From positions 1,485,366-1,549,365 of the forward strand of contig PQWQ01000014.1 of assembly GCA_002943765.1 (NCBI GenBank): a stretch of DNA of 64,000 bases. The letters run 5' to 3'. The position numbers and the translations under genes are program-made. The notes beneath the pieces were generated by a model. It searched no databases and was not told the origin of the DNA. It saw only the letters and a list, made by a program, of their open reading frames with translations. This document shows, piece by piece, positions 1 to 12,897 of the stretch. Each line of letters starts with the position of its first letter. Position 1 is the stretch's first letter. Source of the stretch: Psoroptes ovis (lineage: Eukaryota; Arthropoda; Arachnida; Sarcoptiformes; Psoroptidae).

Positions 1-1443
1 AATATTTGATTTGTAAATAGACTTGTGAATAGTGTGTGTGTGTGTGTGTTTCAAATTGTATTACAAAGTGTTTGTGTGTGTGCGTGTGTGCCTGTGTGTT
101 TTGTATTTCATTGAAATTTTATCAACAAAATAAAAATCATGGATAACTTTGTATGATCATCATCATCATCATCATTCACCAGCATTCAAAACATCATCAA
201 ATGTTGTTGTTGTTGTTGTTGTTGATATTTGTCGAAGAGACGTGATTTGAATCAAGTATGTGGAAATTGTTTTCTTGTATTTTTTCTACTTCTTATTCTT
301 ATTCTTTGATATTCTATCTTTAACATTTGACAATGGTACAAAAAAAAGTAAGAATGAATAAATATAATTCTGTTTCTTCTCGAAATTCCATTTCAAATAA
401 TAATAATAATAATAATTCTATTATTACTGATATTTTATATGAAATGATAATACCATGAATACGAAGAATACCAACCAAATAGTACCACCAAGATGATGAT
501 GATTCACCATGATATAAGAATTAGATATTGAAAATAAACCAAAATGAAATGAAAATGAAAATGAACAGAATTTATTGGCTAAATTGCCGAAAGGAAATGC
601 TATTCGATTCTGAAGAAAAAAAAATATTATTCTTTGATCATTATTATTTTCTATCGATAATATATCATATACTCGATGTTATATTCTTCGTTACACATTG
701 CATCTTTGTTGAATTTGTATTATTCGTTGAGAATTGAATGAATGAATAAATAAATGAATGAATAAATGAATGAATGAATGAATGTTTGAATGAATGAATA
801 TAAATATAAATACAGAACAAAAATTACAGAGAAGTCAAAACTAAAAACAAATTCTTGTGTTTATGGGAAAAGAGAGAGAGAGAGTGAGAACCAAAAAAAA
901 TTCTTTTCCATAATATTTATCATGTATTCGTTTATTCCTATTGATATTTATTCCTCTTCTCTCCTTAAATAAATAATCACATATACATAAGAAATGAAAT
1001 AAGAAAGAATACTGAAGTATTTCTACTTTTTTCATTTTTCTTCTTGCAATCGCTAGTTGCTGAAGCAATAAATCAGCATCAAATCAATGAATGAATCGAA
1101 CAAATCGAATAGAGAGAAAATGAATGTAAGAAATATGAAATTATAAATATAAATGAATTGAAGTATGAAACGACTAAAATAAGAATAAGGATAATAATTC
1201 ATGTTGTTCATATTCTCTACGGTAATTGATTGATTGGAATTTCTGCATCTGAAAAAAGTAAGAAATTGCTCGATGATAGTGAAAATGTGCACATGGAATT
1301 TCTCTCGAAATGTTCCACGTGTGTTTGTGTGTGTATTATTTATTATCATTTCTATGATTTATGCGTTTCTTTTACAAAATGGGTTGTTGGTTGGTAACAT
1401 TTTGAAATTTTTCAAAAAAACAAAAAAAATAAAAGGTTCTTAC
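1..1443. other. Syk intron, downstream exon not identified
   Basis: Expected intron of the Syk-like gene. It holds GT-rich (36-108), CAT and GTT microsatellites and GAAT-type tracts (730-800). No kinase motif (HRD, DFG, GxGxxG) could be read on the minus strand. Confidence 0.5.
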
Positions 1444-2063
1444 CGCTATGGTATCGATTGATGATGATTTTATAAGGGTATGTTGTTGTTGTTGCTGCTG
1501 CTGTTGCTGGTGATTATGATTAATATTATCAATGTTTTCAATTTCTTCCATATTATTATTGTTATTATTATTATTTAAAATATCGCTATTATCATTCGTT
1601 GTTTTCATTGGTGCTGATTTACAATTTATTTTCGCTTTTGAATTCGGTGCATTTGTCACTGAATTTGTTTGTCTTGTCGTATTTGTCAAATTGTTATTAT
1701 CATTATTATTATTATTATTGATTGATAAATCATTATCAAATGTATAACGACTACCGAATACTGGTTCTTCATGCCAACGACCAAATTGTTGTTTACGATA
1801 TTGATAACGTCCAATTGTTGCATTCGATGTTACTGCTGCTGGTGTCGTGTGAATAGGTTTTGTTGAATCATAATCACTATTCATGAGGCAATAACGTTGA
1901 TTGTTTGTAAAACATTTACAATATGGAAAAGCGCTTGATGATGTCAACGTTTGAAATCGATGATGATATGGTTCAATATTACGATTGTTGATTAATTCTT
2001 TTAAATTTTTCGTTGTTTTCATATTTTTCGTCAAGTGTTTACTGACATGACAACAAGTCATTT
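1444..2063 (-). CDS. Syk: Syk-like exon E: interdomain B
   Basis: Across an 85-bp intron (acceptor ACCATAG), the split Glu codon continues into MTCCHVSKHLTKN. The exon carries tyrosines in acidic or proline contexts (IEPYHHR, SDYDSTKP) that could be phosphosites, then asparagine and glutamine runs. It ends IDTIA before a GTAAGA donor in phase 0. The next exon was not identified. A good acceptor (TTTTTTCAG, exon from about 1248) lies 194 bp on but gives only a short frame ending in a stop, possibly an alternative 3' end. Confidence 0.75.
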
Positions 2064-5000
2064 CTATGGTAAAAAAAAAATAGTCATAAATAAAACAAGT
2101 TAACCTCATAAAATGTTATAATTCAAAAATCATAAAAAACAAACTAACCATTTGTTGTACCATAATTATCTTCATTAATTAATGGTTCTTGTCTTTGATG
2201 ATGTAATATAACTTGACGTTTTATTCTTGCCCATTTATGATTGATTGTTGTGAACCATTCTTTCAATTTTAAATTTGTAGGCGTTGATACACGTCTTTGA
2301 CGATTAAAATGATGATGATGATGATGATAATGTCTATTATTATTATTATGAATATTATTCATTGATGATAATCGTAATTGCAGACATATTTTACATTTAT
2401 CATTGAATAATGTTGTCGATGCAAAATGATTATTATTATTATTATCATGTCTATTTATTGTTGAAATTAAATTATTGTTATTATTCAACGAATTGGAAAA
2501 ATTTTGATTATTCGAAATTTGATAAGATATCGATGATGTTCTATGATGGTGATGATGGTGATTATGTTGATGTTGCTGGTGTTGTTGTTGTATCAGCGAT
2601 GATGATATTTGTGCATTACTCTGTTCAGCATATTGTCGTATGATTTCTTGTGGCCGTGGACAACCTTCACCAAGCATACACCAAAGACCACCGGAAAATA
2701 TTGTATAATGTGATATCAGCTATTTCATTTTTGTGATTCATCGATGATTGATTTTGAATTTCAATTATTTTCGTTTGTCAACGCAAAAAAATGGCAAACG
2801 AAAGCAAAAATAGAAAAGAAAATACGGCAAATTATTAGAAAATTCATGTTTATTTCACTGATTATTTAAATTTTTGGTGATTCACAAACGACAAACAAAT
2901 CAATATTTGTTTCATCATATATCACCACCAAAAGAAATTGATGCTAATTTTGCATTTTGCTTTGATTTCGTTTTTCACGATAGGGGAAAACGATATTTTC
3001 CAAAAATTGAAATTGAAATTGGCGACAAAAATCAGCTAGAAAATTTACGATTCATTTGATTCCGAATAACTCGATTATTTATTTATTGATCAATGGAATT
3101 GAAATTTGTTTGTTGAAATGGGCAAATTTTGGAAATCAATCATAAAGTATTTGAAATAAAGGGCTACGAATTTTCAGTATTCAATAGAGTCTATTGAATA
3201 GACCATTCGACCATTCATTGCAAACATGATGCATAATTTTTTCGCAGAACTTGATCATCATCAACCAAAATTGATTGAATATCATCATGAAGCACCACCG
3301 AGAGAGCTTAATTAATGTCATTGGAATGCAATGAAAGGGTTGATCGATTCTTGATGTAAAACAATGAAATTACTTTTCCCGACATTATTATTATTTCGAA
3401 CTAACGAAAAATTATTCATTTGAATGCAAATTTCCCAAATTCTTTCGAATGGAAAATTTTTCTATTCTTGATTATGTTTCTTTGTGTATATCTAAAATTA
3501 TCTTTATTACATTACATGAATATTTATAAAGAATATAATATAATAATGTTAATAATAAATTCAATTGTCACGAATGAATGACGATGACGGAATGGAGGGT
3601 TGAGATGCTGGTTTGATTTTCGGGTAAATGTGACACATTATTATATCAAAAAAAATGAAGAAAATTTCATCTGTACCAGAGCTACCAGAAATCAATTTTT
3701 GAAATAAATTTGATTTACTCACCAGCAAAATGTCGAAAATATATACACTTATTTACATTAATGCAATCAAACTAATTAAAGTGTTTCTGGATTTTTTCAA
3801 ATATCAAACATTTTAGAGCCTTGAAAAAAAATTGAAATTGTCCATGGAAAAAAAAATCAAATTCAGGGCCTTCTAAAGGGCCTTTCGAAAAAAAAAATTG
3901 AAAGTATAAAATTACACAGAACCCAAGAAATTGATTCAAGCAAAATTGCTTAGTACAAACTCATTATCCCTTCACATTTTTGTAATTTACAAAATGGAAA
4001 AAGCTTACATTCTGAAATAATAATAACTCTTTAATTTCAAATAATCGAAATGAGAAGGAAAAAATTGAACCAATGAAAACCATTTGGCCTTCGAAAGCAT
4101 CGAAAGAAATTGAATCATAAACATTGAAAATTGGTAAACTCTTTGCACTCCAAATCGTTATTTCATCCATTATAATGGGCGCCTGGATGGCTCCAATGGA
4201 GTGCAAATGATGTTTTGTATGAATTTGAAAAAATAACCTCCCATGGTATAATCATCATTTGTGAACCTTAATGAAATGAAAGAAAAACATTACATTCAAA
4301 TCGTTTATTAGCATATTAAAGGAATTCATTTTCGCTTTCAAATTAACATTATGAACATTTTTTAAGCTTTAAATCGAATATATCGAATAATAAATGTCAC
4401 ATTTAAACACATTCAAAAGTCAAAAAATGTTTGCTTCACTGTAAAACATTTTTCTTGGATTTTTTTTTTTACATTTCTCTTTGGGTTATGGTCTTGGTTA
4501 CAATCATAGTTTTGATGATTCGTTCAATTCATTCAATTCAATTCGATCGCGTCACACACACACACAACAATGTCGATTAATGTTTGATGATTACACGTTT
4601 CAAGGAAAAGAAAATGAAATTATCATCATTAGTTGATATTATTATTATTATTATTATTAGTTTGTTTGTGAAGAACATTTCATAATTATAATTAGCGTTA
4701 TATATTTGATGGCAAATTTTATTTTATTTTTATATTTTCATTTGAAACAATTCCAGTTCAGTCGAAATTTGGACCAGAAAAAATATATACAAAGCGGAAT
4801 TTCCGTGTTTTTTCCTCTTTTTTTTTTTTTTTTGGTTTTGCTCAATGCAAAATGATCGGCAAAGTTTCCCCGGTTATTCAATTTCATCATATTTTTTCAA
4901 ATAAAAACAGAAATTATTTGATTTCCACATTTTGAAATTGTGAATTTGAAATTGATTTTCATTATTTTATTCTCCATAATTTTCTTTGAATTGAAACATT

Positions 5001-8000
5001 AAATTTAAAATGTGTATTTGAATGCAATTGGCAGATCCATAGACGATAATAAAATAATTAAGAAAATAATTTGAATATACGATTTTTGAATACACAACAC
5101 AAGCATTAGGCATCGCTTTCGAAAACGTGTTTACGATCAAATTAAATTTTGTTAATTTTCAGCAAAGACAATGGCGCACCAATCACTATATAAGAGCGTA
5201 ATATAAGTCAACGTATATTTCTTTGTCATTCGACCCATATCAATTAGATATAATTAAACCCGAAAAAAATGGAAGATTGATGATAATTGATGATTGATTT
5301 TTTTGTGAATTTTACAGGGTTTGAACTTTGCTTGAATGAAAATGATTTCAAATATTCAACGAGTATCAATGAATCAAGCAAATCAATTTCAATTAAAATA
5401 AAATCAATGGGGTGACAATGAAGATAATAATGGAAGAAATTTGAATGAATTTCGATTTTTTTGGACAGCCAAACTATGAACAATTTGACCTGATTCGATT
5501 TCGACCGATTTATGTTTTCATCATGTGTCAAATTTGTCAATTAACAGTGTTATCGTATCCGCCTGTCATTGGTGGGGTGAATTTGAATTCGATCTGAAAT
5601 GATTTCACCTATACTGAAAACATCGGAAAATGGAAACCGAGAAAAATTTTTTTTTTTCTGTCCATAACAACAACTAACAAAAAAGAAAAGGTCGATTTAT
5701 TTTGATTAAATAATCAATATCAAATATTTGAAAAAATCGATCGATCAAAATATCAGTGAAAAAAAAATTGATCGTTCAATCTATATTTGCATTTATAAAT
5801 TGACGTATATTTCCATAGCGAATACATTAGCTCCCATTGAAAATGTATTGTAAATACGTCTTTTATAATGTATTTTCAATGTGACTACGTCCTCCGGCTA
5901 CTTGTGATGAGAAAGCATTTGAATGTATTTTCAATAGTTTTGAATATATTTTGTTTTCAAGCCTAATATATTTTCTATGAGACTACGTCTTTGTACAATG
6001 TATTTTCAATGTAACTACGTTCTCCGGCATTTTTTCGATAAGAAAGCAATTCAAAGTATTTTCTATGGCAAAACACCATTGAGAATAATATCAACAACTC
6101 TATTCAAAAAAAAATAGTCTTCGCTTTTTTTTTCATTCACTTTAATTCAATTCTTGATCTAATAATTTCAGATAATAATTACAATGAATGAATTTTTTTT
6201 TAATCACGAATACGAAATAACGAAATAAATACTGAGGCCAACTACAACTGATTAACTGACCAACACAGAGGAATTAATTGCATTTGTAATCATTTTTGTT
6301 TCCTTTCTCTTTGTTTCATATTGATTGTTCTATTCTATTCTTTCATTCAGTAAAACATTCATTGATTCATTCATTCATTCAGTTTTATGTTTTTCTCTGT
6401 GATTATTCTGTGTTTTAGTGATTTAATTTTGATGAACAAAAATAATAAATGTAGAAAAACTACATAATAATAACAAGCAGCAAATAATAAAATGTTAAAT
6501 GTTTCACTTCGTTTGTTTTATGATTACAAAATCCAAACATCCACATACACATTGGTATATAATATCCAAAACAATTCATTAATTTGTTTCATTGTTTTTC
6601 ATTGATTTTCATTGATTTTTATGTTTTATTTTTTAAAGCTCTCTTATCATTATTATTTCTGTGTGTTATTTCAATTCAATAATGTTATTGTTTTGGCTTG
6701 ATTTTCATTTCATTTCATTTCAATTTCGATTCAATCAAATTCAATCACTGATGCTGATGATACAAATACAAATATAAACAAAGATACAACAATTTAATTT
6801 AATTAAGTTAATTATATTTGTTTATTTATATAAATATTTGGCAAATGTTGACACACACACATGATTGACCCATTGGATTAATTTTTTTTTTTTTTTTTGA
6901 AACTGGGCAAAGAAAATGAAATGAAATGTGATTTCTTTGGCAGAATTTTTCCTTGTCCAAAAAAATAATCCTTTGTGTTTTTATCGGGCTAAAGATGAAC
7001 AAATACATAGTCAACTGGCCTTTTTTTCTTCCGAATTCAACCTTTGAATTGTTTTTTCAATTTTTATAAATTCTAAGGCTTGAAAAATTCATGATTTGAA
7101 CATGAAAATTGGCCGAAAAAAATTTCTTACCATCTTTTTTTGAATTTTTCGAAAAAAAATTGGCAAACATCCTTTATGAATTGCCCTTACAAAACAGCTG
7201 TTTTTCTCATTTTTCTGCCCGTGTGTGTGTGTGTGTGTCATGTAAACAAAATTGTTTTTTTTTTATTTTTTGAGAAAAAAAAATGATATAATTCATTTGA
7301 ATGTGTGGAAAAAAAGCATAAATTTTCTCTCAAATCAGATTTTGTTATGAAAACAAAAAAATAAACTAAAAAAAAAAAAAAAACAAACGCGTCATCAATT
7401 ACAATCAATTTAAATCAATTGTATCCATTTTGTTGTTGTTGTTATGTTTCAATGAAATCAAAAAAAAACAAATCATAATGATTCAAAGAAAAAAATAGAG
7501 CTTAAAATTTCTTCAATTTTAGCCCATATCAATAAAGAATATTCTCTAAAATATTTGCCATAAAATTATTTTATCAATCATTATCAACGAACCGAAAATC
7601 TTATATATTTCATCATTGTATTTGCATATTATAAAACAAGAATTCAAAATTATCATGAATCAAGATTCAAATGAATCATTCGAAAATGAATGGCCAAGTT
7701 TATCCGAAAACAATGATGATAAAAAATTGGATCAAAATAATTTGACCACTAATAATAATAATGATATTATTAATACGAAAAATGACACCAATAACATTAT
7801 TTTCACTAAACCAAATGCAACTACAACAACAACAACAACATTAATGAATGAAAATAATCAAAATCAAAATTTTCTTCGATTCATAGAACCGAATAATACA
7901 TTTAAACCAATAAAAAATGATGATAATGATGATGATGATGATGATGATGCTGCCAATGATGAATATGTTGATAAAATATTATCACCCTTGAAACAACAAC

Positions 8001-11000
8001 AACAATTACAAAATGAAAATGAAAATATTTCACAAATGTCAAACACATCGACAACAGTATATCAACCGAATAATGATCAGCCTTTGTCATTGTCTTCGAT
8101 CGAAAAAGAACAACAACAACAACAATCATTACCATTGATTTACAATGAAATCATAGATGGTGGCAATATTACTATCAATGTCGATAACACTGATGACGTT
8201 GATGATGATGATGATGATGGCGATGATCTAGATCCAAATAATTTACCCGAAACAGTTACCATTTTAAAAACTGATGATAATAAAATCATATATTTAGTTG
8301 GCACAAGCCATTTCAGTAAGCCAAGTCATCGAGATGTTAGAAGGGTAATTTTTCATTCTTTCTCATTTCAAATATATACATCATATGTTTAGGAAATATA
8401 CACTTGATTATGTGAATGAATTAATATTGATAGAAAGTAAGAATTGTGATTATTCTACTCGATCTTCTATGTCTTTGTGTAGTGATATTGGTTCATCACT
8501 CACGCAACGTGATTTTAGATTTTTTTCATTAGATATGATAAATAGTCTTGAAAATTCAATTCATTTATCATCTTTTTTTCTGTTCGAATTTTTTTAATTG
8601 ACAATCTATTTTCATTAATATATTAAGTTGTCCGAAAAGTTTATGGCCGATTATATCGTAGAAAATTATTGGAAAATCGGCAAGAACTTTTCGGACAACC
8701 TATTCCTTTTTTTTCTCATATAAATTAAATTTAATATTGATCCTCTTACAGGTAATAAGAAAATTTCGGCCAAAAGTTGTTGTATTAGAATTATGTCGTA
8801 GCCGTATGTGTTTTTTATCAATGACCGAAACAGAAATAATGAATGAATCGAAATCATTGAATTTACGAAAAATTCGTGATTATATGAAAAAGGTTTGGCA
8901 ATGAATTTTGTTTGATATCATTTTTTTTTGTTGGGCTAAATTAAATTCAATCATTCAATTGATGATATAGAATGGTTTTTTACAAACATTTATTTATACA
9001 TTATTATTATTTGCATCTGCACGTGTCACTAATGATCTTGATATTGCACCTGGAGGCGAATTTCGTAATGCATTCAATGAGGTATATTTGTTTTTTATTG
9101 AAAAAATAATTAAATATTTGGATGATTCGATAATTAATTGTCATGTTTATCAATTGCGATATATTTTTTTCAGGCATTGAAAATACCTGGATGTACAATT
9201 TTATTAGGTGATCGACCAATCGATATTACGTTGCGCCGAGCAATTTCAACATTGAATTTGTGGCAAAAAATTAAAATAACATTCCATTGTTTATTTTTGG
9301 ATGAAAAATTGAAAGCAGAAGAGTTGGAACGTTACAAACAGAAAGATGTTTTAGAAGTAATTTGAAACTCATAACTCATTCATTTATATGTGGTTATAAT
9401 TAATATTTTTTTTCATAGCAATTAGTTGAAGAATTTTCAACTGAATTTCCAGGTTTAGCACGTGTTATGGTCGATGAACGTGATTTATTTTTGATTGATT
9501 CATTGAAAAAAGCTGCACGTACAACAACATCGAAAGATGATGTTATTGTCGGTGTTGTTGGCATCGGGCATGTTGCTGGTATTCGTGACAAATGGAATAT
9601 GGAAAATATCGATGTCAATGAATTAACAAAGTAAATTAAATTCAATGTTTTCATTGTTTTTATTTCTTGCTTATTTTCAATTCATAAATTCATTTTTGTC
9701 TCTTTTTCTCTTTACACGTTTCAAAAGAATTCCCAAAAATGAACCATCGAAAACATTTATAGTTATGAAATATGCATTTTATGGTGCCATTTCATACGGT
9801 ATTTATCGTTACGTCATTCCCGATTCGATTAAAAATTGGGGTGAAAATTTATGCAAACAATTTGTGGGACGTATTTTATGATTAAAGAAAAATTTCAATG
9901 CGCAAACATATCAATGATTATTATTATTGTCATTGGAAATGACCAAAATATTTTATTTCATTTATGCAGTTGCTATTATATTGGAGACCAAAAAAAAAAA
10001 AAAAAATAAAAGAAAATATCATCGAATATATATCGAATTTATTATCATTTATATTTTTTATTATTCGAAAAAAGATAATAATAATTATTAAGTTAAAATA
10101 AATTTTTTAAATTTCAACTGTGAGTACAAAGGCTCTTGGTTCATTCATTTTTGGAAATTATCGCCGACATTGATGAACAATTGAAATTTCAATGAAATGA
10201 TTATTCCATTGAAATTTCCATTTAAATTCCATGTTCTGACAGTCTTTGGACCAGAGGACATTATTTGGACAAAATAATTTCATTTTATTCAATTGATAAT
10301 CATCAGAAATGATGGCTTAAATATCTCGAAACAATAATAGAGACGAGGTTCATTTTGTTTTTCAATATTTTTCTGATAAAAATGTTTCGGACATATATCG
10401 CCAAATCACCAGAGACTGGTTGGGTATTGGTTTCTGTAATTTTTCTATCTATCTTTCTTGCTATTTAAAAGACAATTTGATCTGGAAATTTCAAATTTTT
10501 AATTGAAAATGAATTCATTCATTTTCAATTAAGTTTAGCTTGTTTGTTTGTATTAATCAATTAGTTAATTAAACAAAACAAATTCTTGACAATTTGACAT
10601 TTTTATCCATCTCTATTTCTCTCTATTTGTTTTGATCAATTTATTTGATTCAATTACTTCATTTTTTTTTAATTTTATTACATTGAATCGAATTCCATGT
10701 GTAATTCTTATTATTATTCATTGAAACATGTCGACATCAATAGCAACATTGATCCGTTGGTAAAGATAAAACATTTGAATTTGATTATTTGAGAATCACA
10801 CACACACACATAGAATTATTGTGGTCGAACTCATGAATAAATAGATTGATTGATTGAAATGAAACTGAATAAATAAATAAATAAATGAAAAAAATAAAAT
10901 AAAACATTCAGATTCAAAATCTCTGGAGATAAATCTTAGTATTTTGATTATTTCTTATTATTTTTATTATTATTATTATTTTCAATTTAAAAGTCAAAGT

Positions 11001-12855
11001 AGAAAAATAGGAGATTTTTCCAGATATTCAAAATCAAAGCCAAAGACTATTGGATGAAAATAAAATAAAAATAAACTTCAAGTTCATTTAATGTGATGTT
11101 TTAAACAGTCATATATATTTTAGTTTTTTCATTTGTTCATTTATTTCATTTTGATAAATTTACTATTTCGGTGATTTCAATCAATAAATTTCAAGCAATC
11201 AATCAGTGAACATTCGTGAAAATTGTGAAAAAAATAGACAAAATAATAGTTTTTGTGCTAAAAAATAGTGAAAAAATACTGAACAAAAAGTAAAAATTCA
11301 TCCAGATGGGATCTTTGGGTAAAGTGAAAATTTCTTCAAAATATTACCACCGAGTATTCATCATTGATTAATATGTACCGAATGTACCTAAAGGTATGTG
11401 GATGTTTTTTTTTATATTTCACTTTCTATGTCCAAAAATAATTAAAACAAATGATGATTTTCAAAGAGTAGAGAAACAGAGTGCTCAAGTTTTCATTGAA
11501 AATCCGACTGAAATTCGACTGAAATTTGAGCTTTTCACATTGAAAATGAGTGAAAATCAATCGAGTTATAAAATCAATGCATTTTCTATGTGTATGGCAG
11601 TGAAGAAAACATTTTTTTTTTTTTTTTGAAAGCAAATACAGATTTTTATCCATAGAAAAAACAAAAGAAAAAAATAAACAAATGACATTTGAATGTATTT
11701 TTGATTTCGATTTGATTTCAATTTCAAAAAAATAAAAATTCCGCAGAGCCCTTTTCGCAAAGAGAGTGAATGATTCATCTCCATTTTGATGAATCGATGA
11801 GAGTTTTAATATTTATTTTATTTTCCTACAATTTGTATCGATACTATTCTGATGCTACACAGAGAAAAATTTATAAAATTTTCTATTTTTTCTATTTTTT
11901 TTCTTCCTAAATACTTTAAGATGCTAAACACACATCGTTAAGCTAAACATGTGAACATACACACACAAATACAGAGAGTTTCAAACGCAATTTATTGAAT
12001 CATTTGTCTTCGATTCCCAAGCTCGTTTGTTTCTTTAGCCTCTGTTGAAACAAATGAATTCCAAAAAACAAAAAACATTTGAAAAAAGTGAACAAATAAA
12101 CAAAATGAACAACAAATTTTGTTTGAATCGTTGAAAATTTTGTTCATTTTTTCGTATTTGTTGTGCATCTCTGTGATATATAATGTCACATACACAAACA
12201 CACACAAAAATATTAGGTTGTCCGTAAAGTTTTTGCCGATTTTTTCGATGATTTTCTACGATATAACCGGTGGAAAACTTTCCGGACAATCTAATTTATG
12301 CAACGATAAGGTTATTTGTTGTTTCGTTCTCTCTTTTTTTTTTGACAAAAATTCAAAGGTTCAAAAAAAAATTCGAATAATAATAAATTATTCGAATAGT
12401 TTATTTGTAAATTCAAATTGTTTGATGATGATGATGATGATGTTATAATATCATTATTAACATTATAATCATTATTATTTTCAAAGCAAAATAATAATGA
12501 TTATAACAGTCATTCTCAACCAGTGTTCCGTGGGCACATTAGTGTTTCACGCCAGATTCGGCCACGAAATTTCGTAAATCCAACTCATTCCTTAACTAGG
12601 TGTGCCGCACAAAGGTTTTGGGAATAAAGGCTATTACTTTGTTTCATTGTGTCGCAGCAAAAAAAAAAAGGTTGAGAATCACTGGATTATAATACTAGTA
12701 ATAATACTAATAATAATAACCATGATAATAATCATTTCAAAAGAAATAGAATTTTATTTTACTCAAAAAAGACAAAAGCAAAAACAAAAAAAAACTCATC
12801 AATATTAGTTTAAAAGTAATTTTCACATTTAAATTCAAATTAGCTTTATGGGATT

Positions 12856-12897
<42 letters not shown>

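Noticed and set aside
176..277. Possible further Syk exon (frame ending FDDVLNA before GTGAAT)
   Set aside because: The frame is compatible, but the acceptor is poor, it is microsatellite-driven and no homology is visible.
1170..1248. Possible next Syk exon after TTTTTTCAG
   Set aside because: The in-phase frame ends at a stop after 24 codons and shows no kinase features; kept only as a possible alternative end.
8385..8597. Open frame in TraB intron 1
   Set aside because: Skipping it restores the TraB domain exactly (DVRR to VIRKFRPK), while including it brings a stop.
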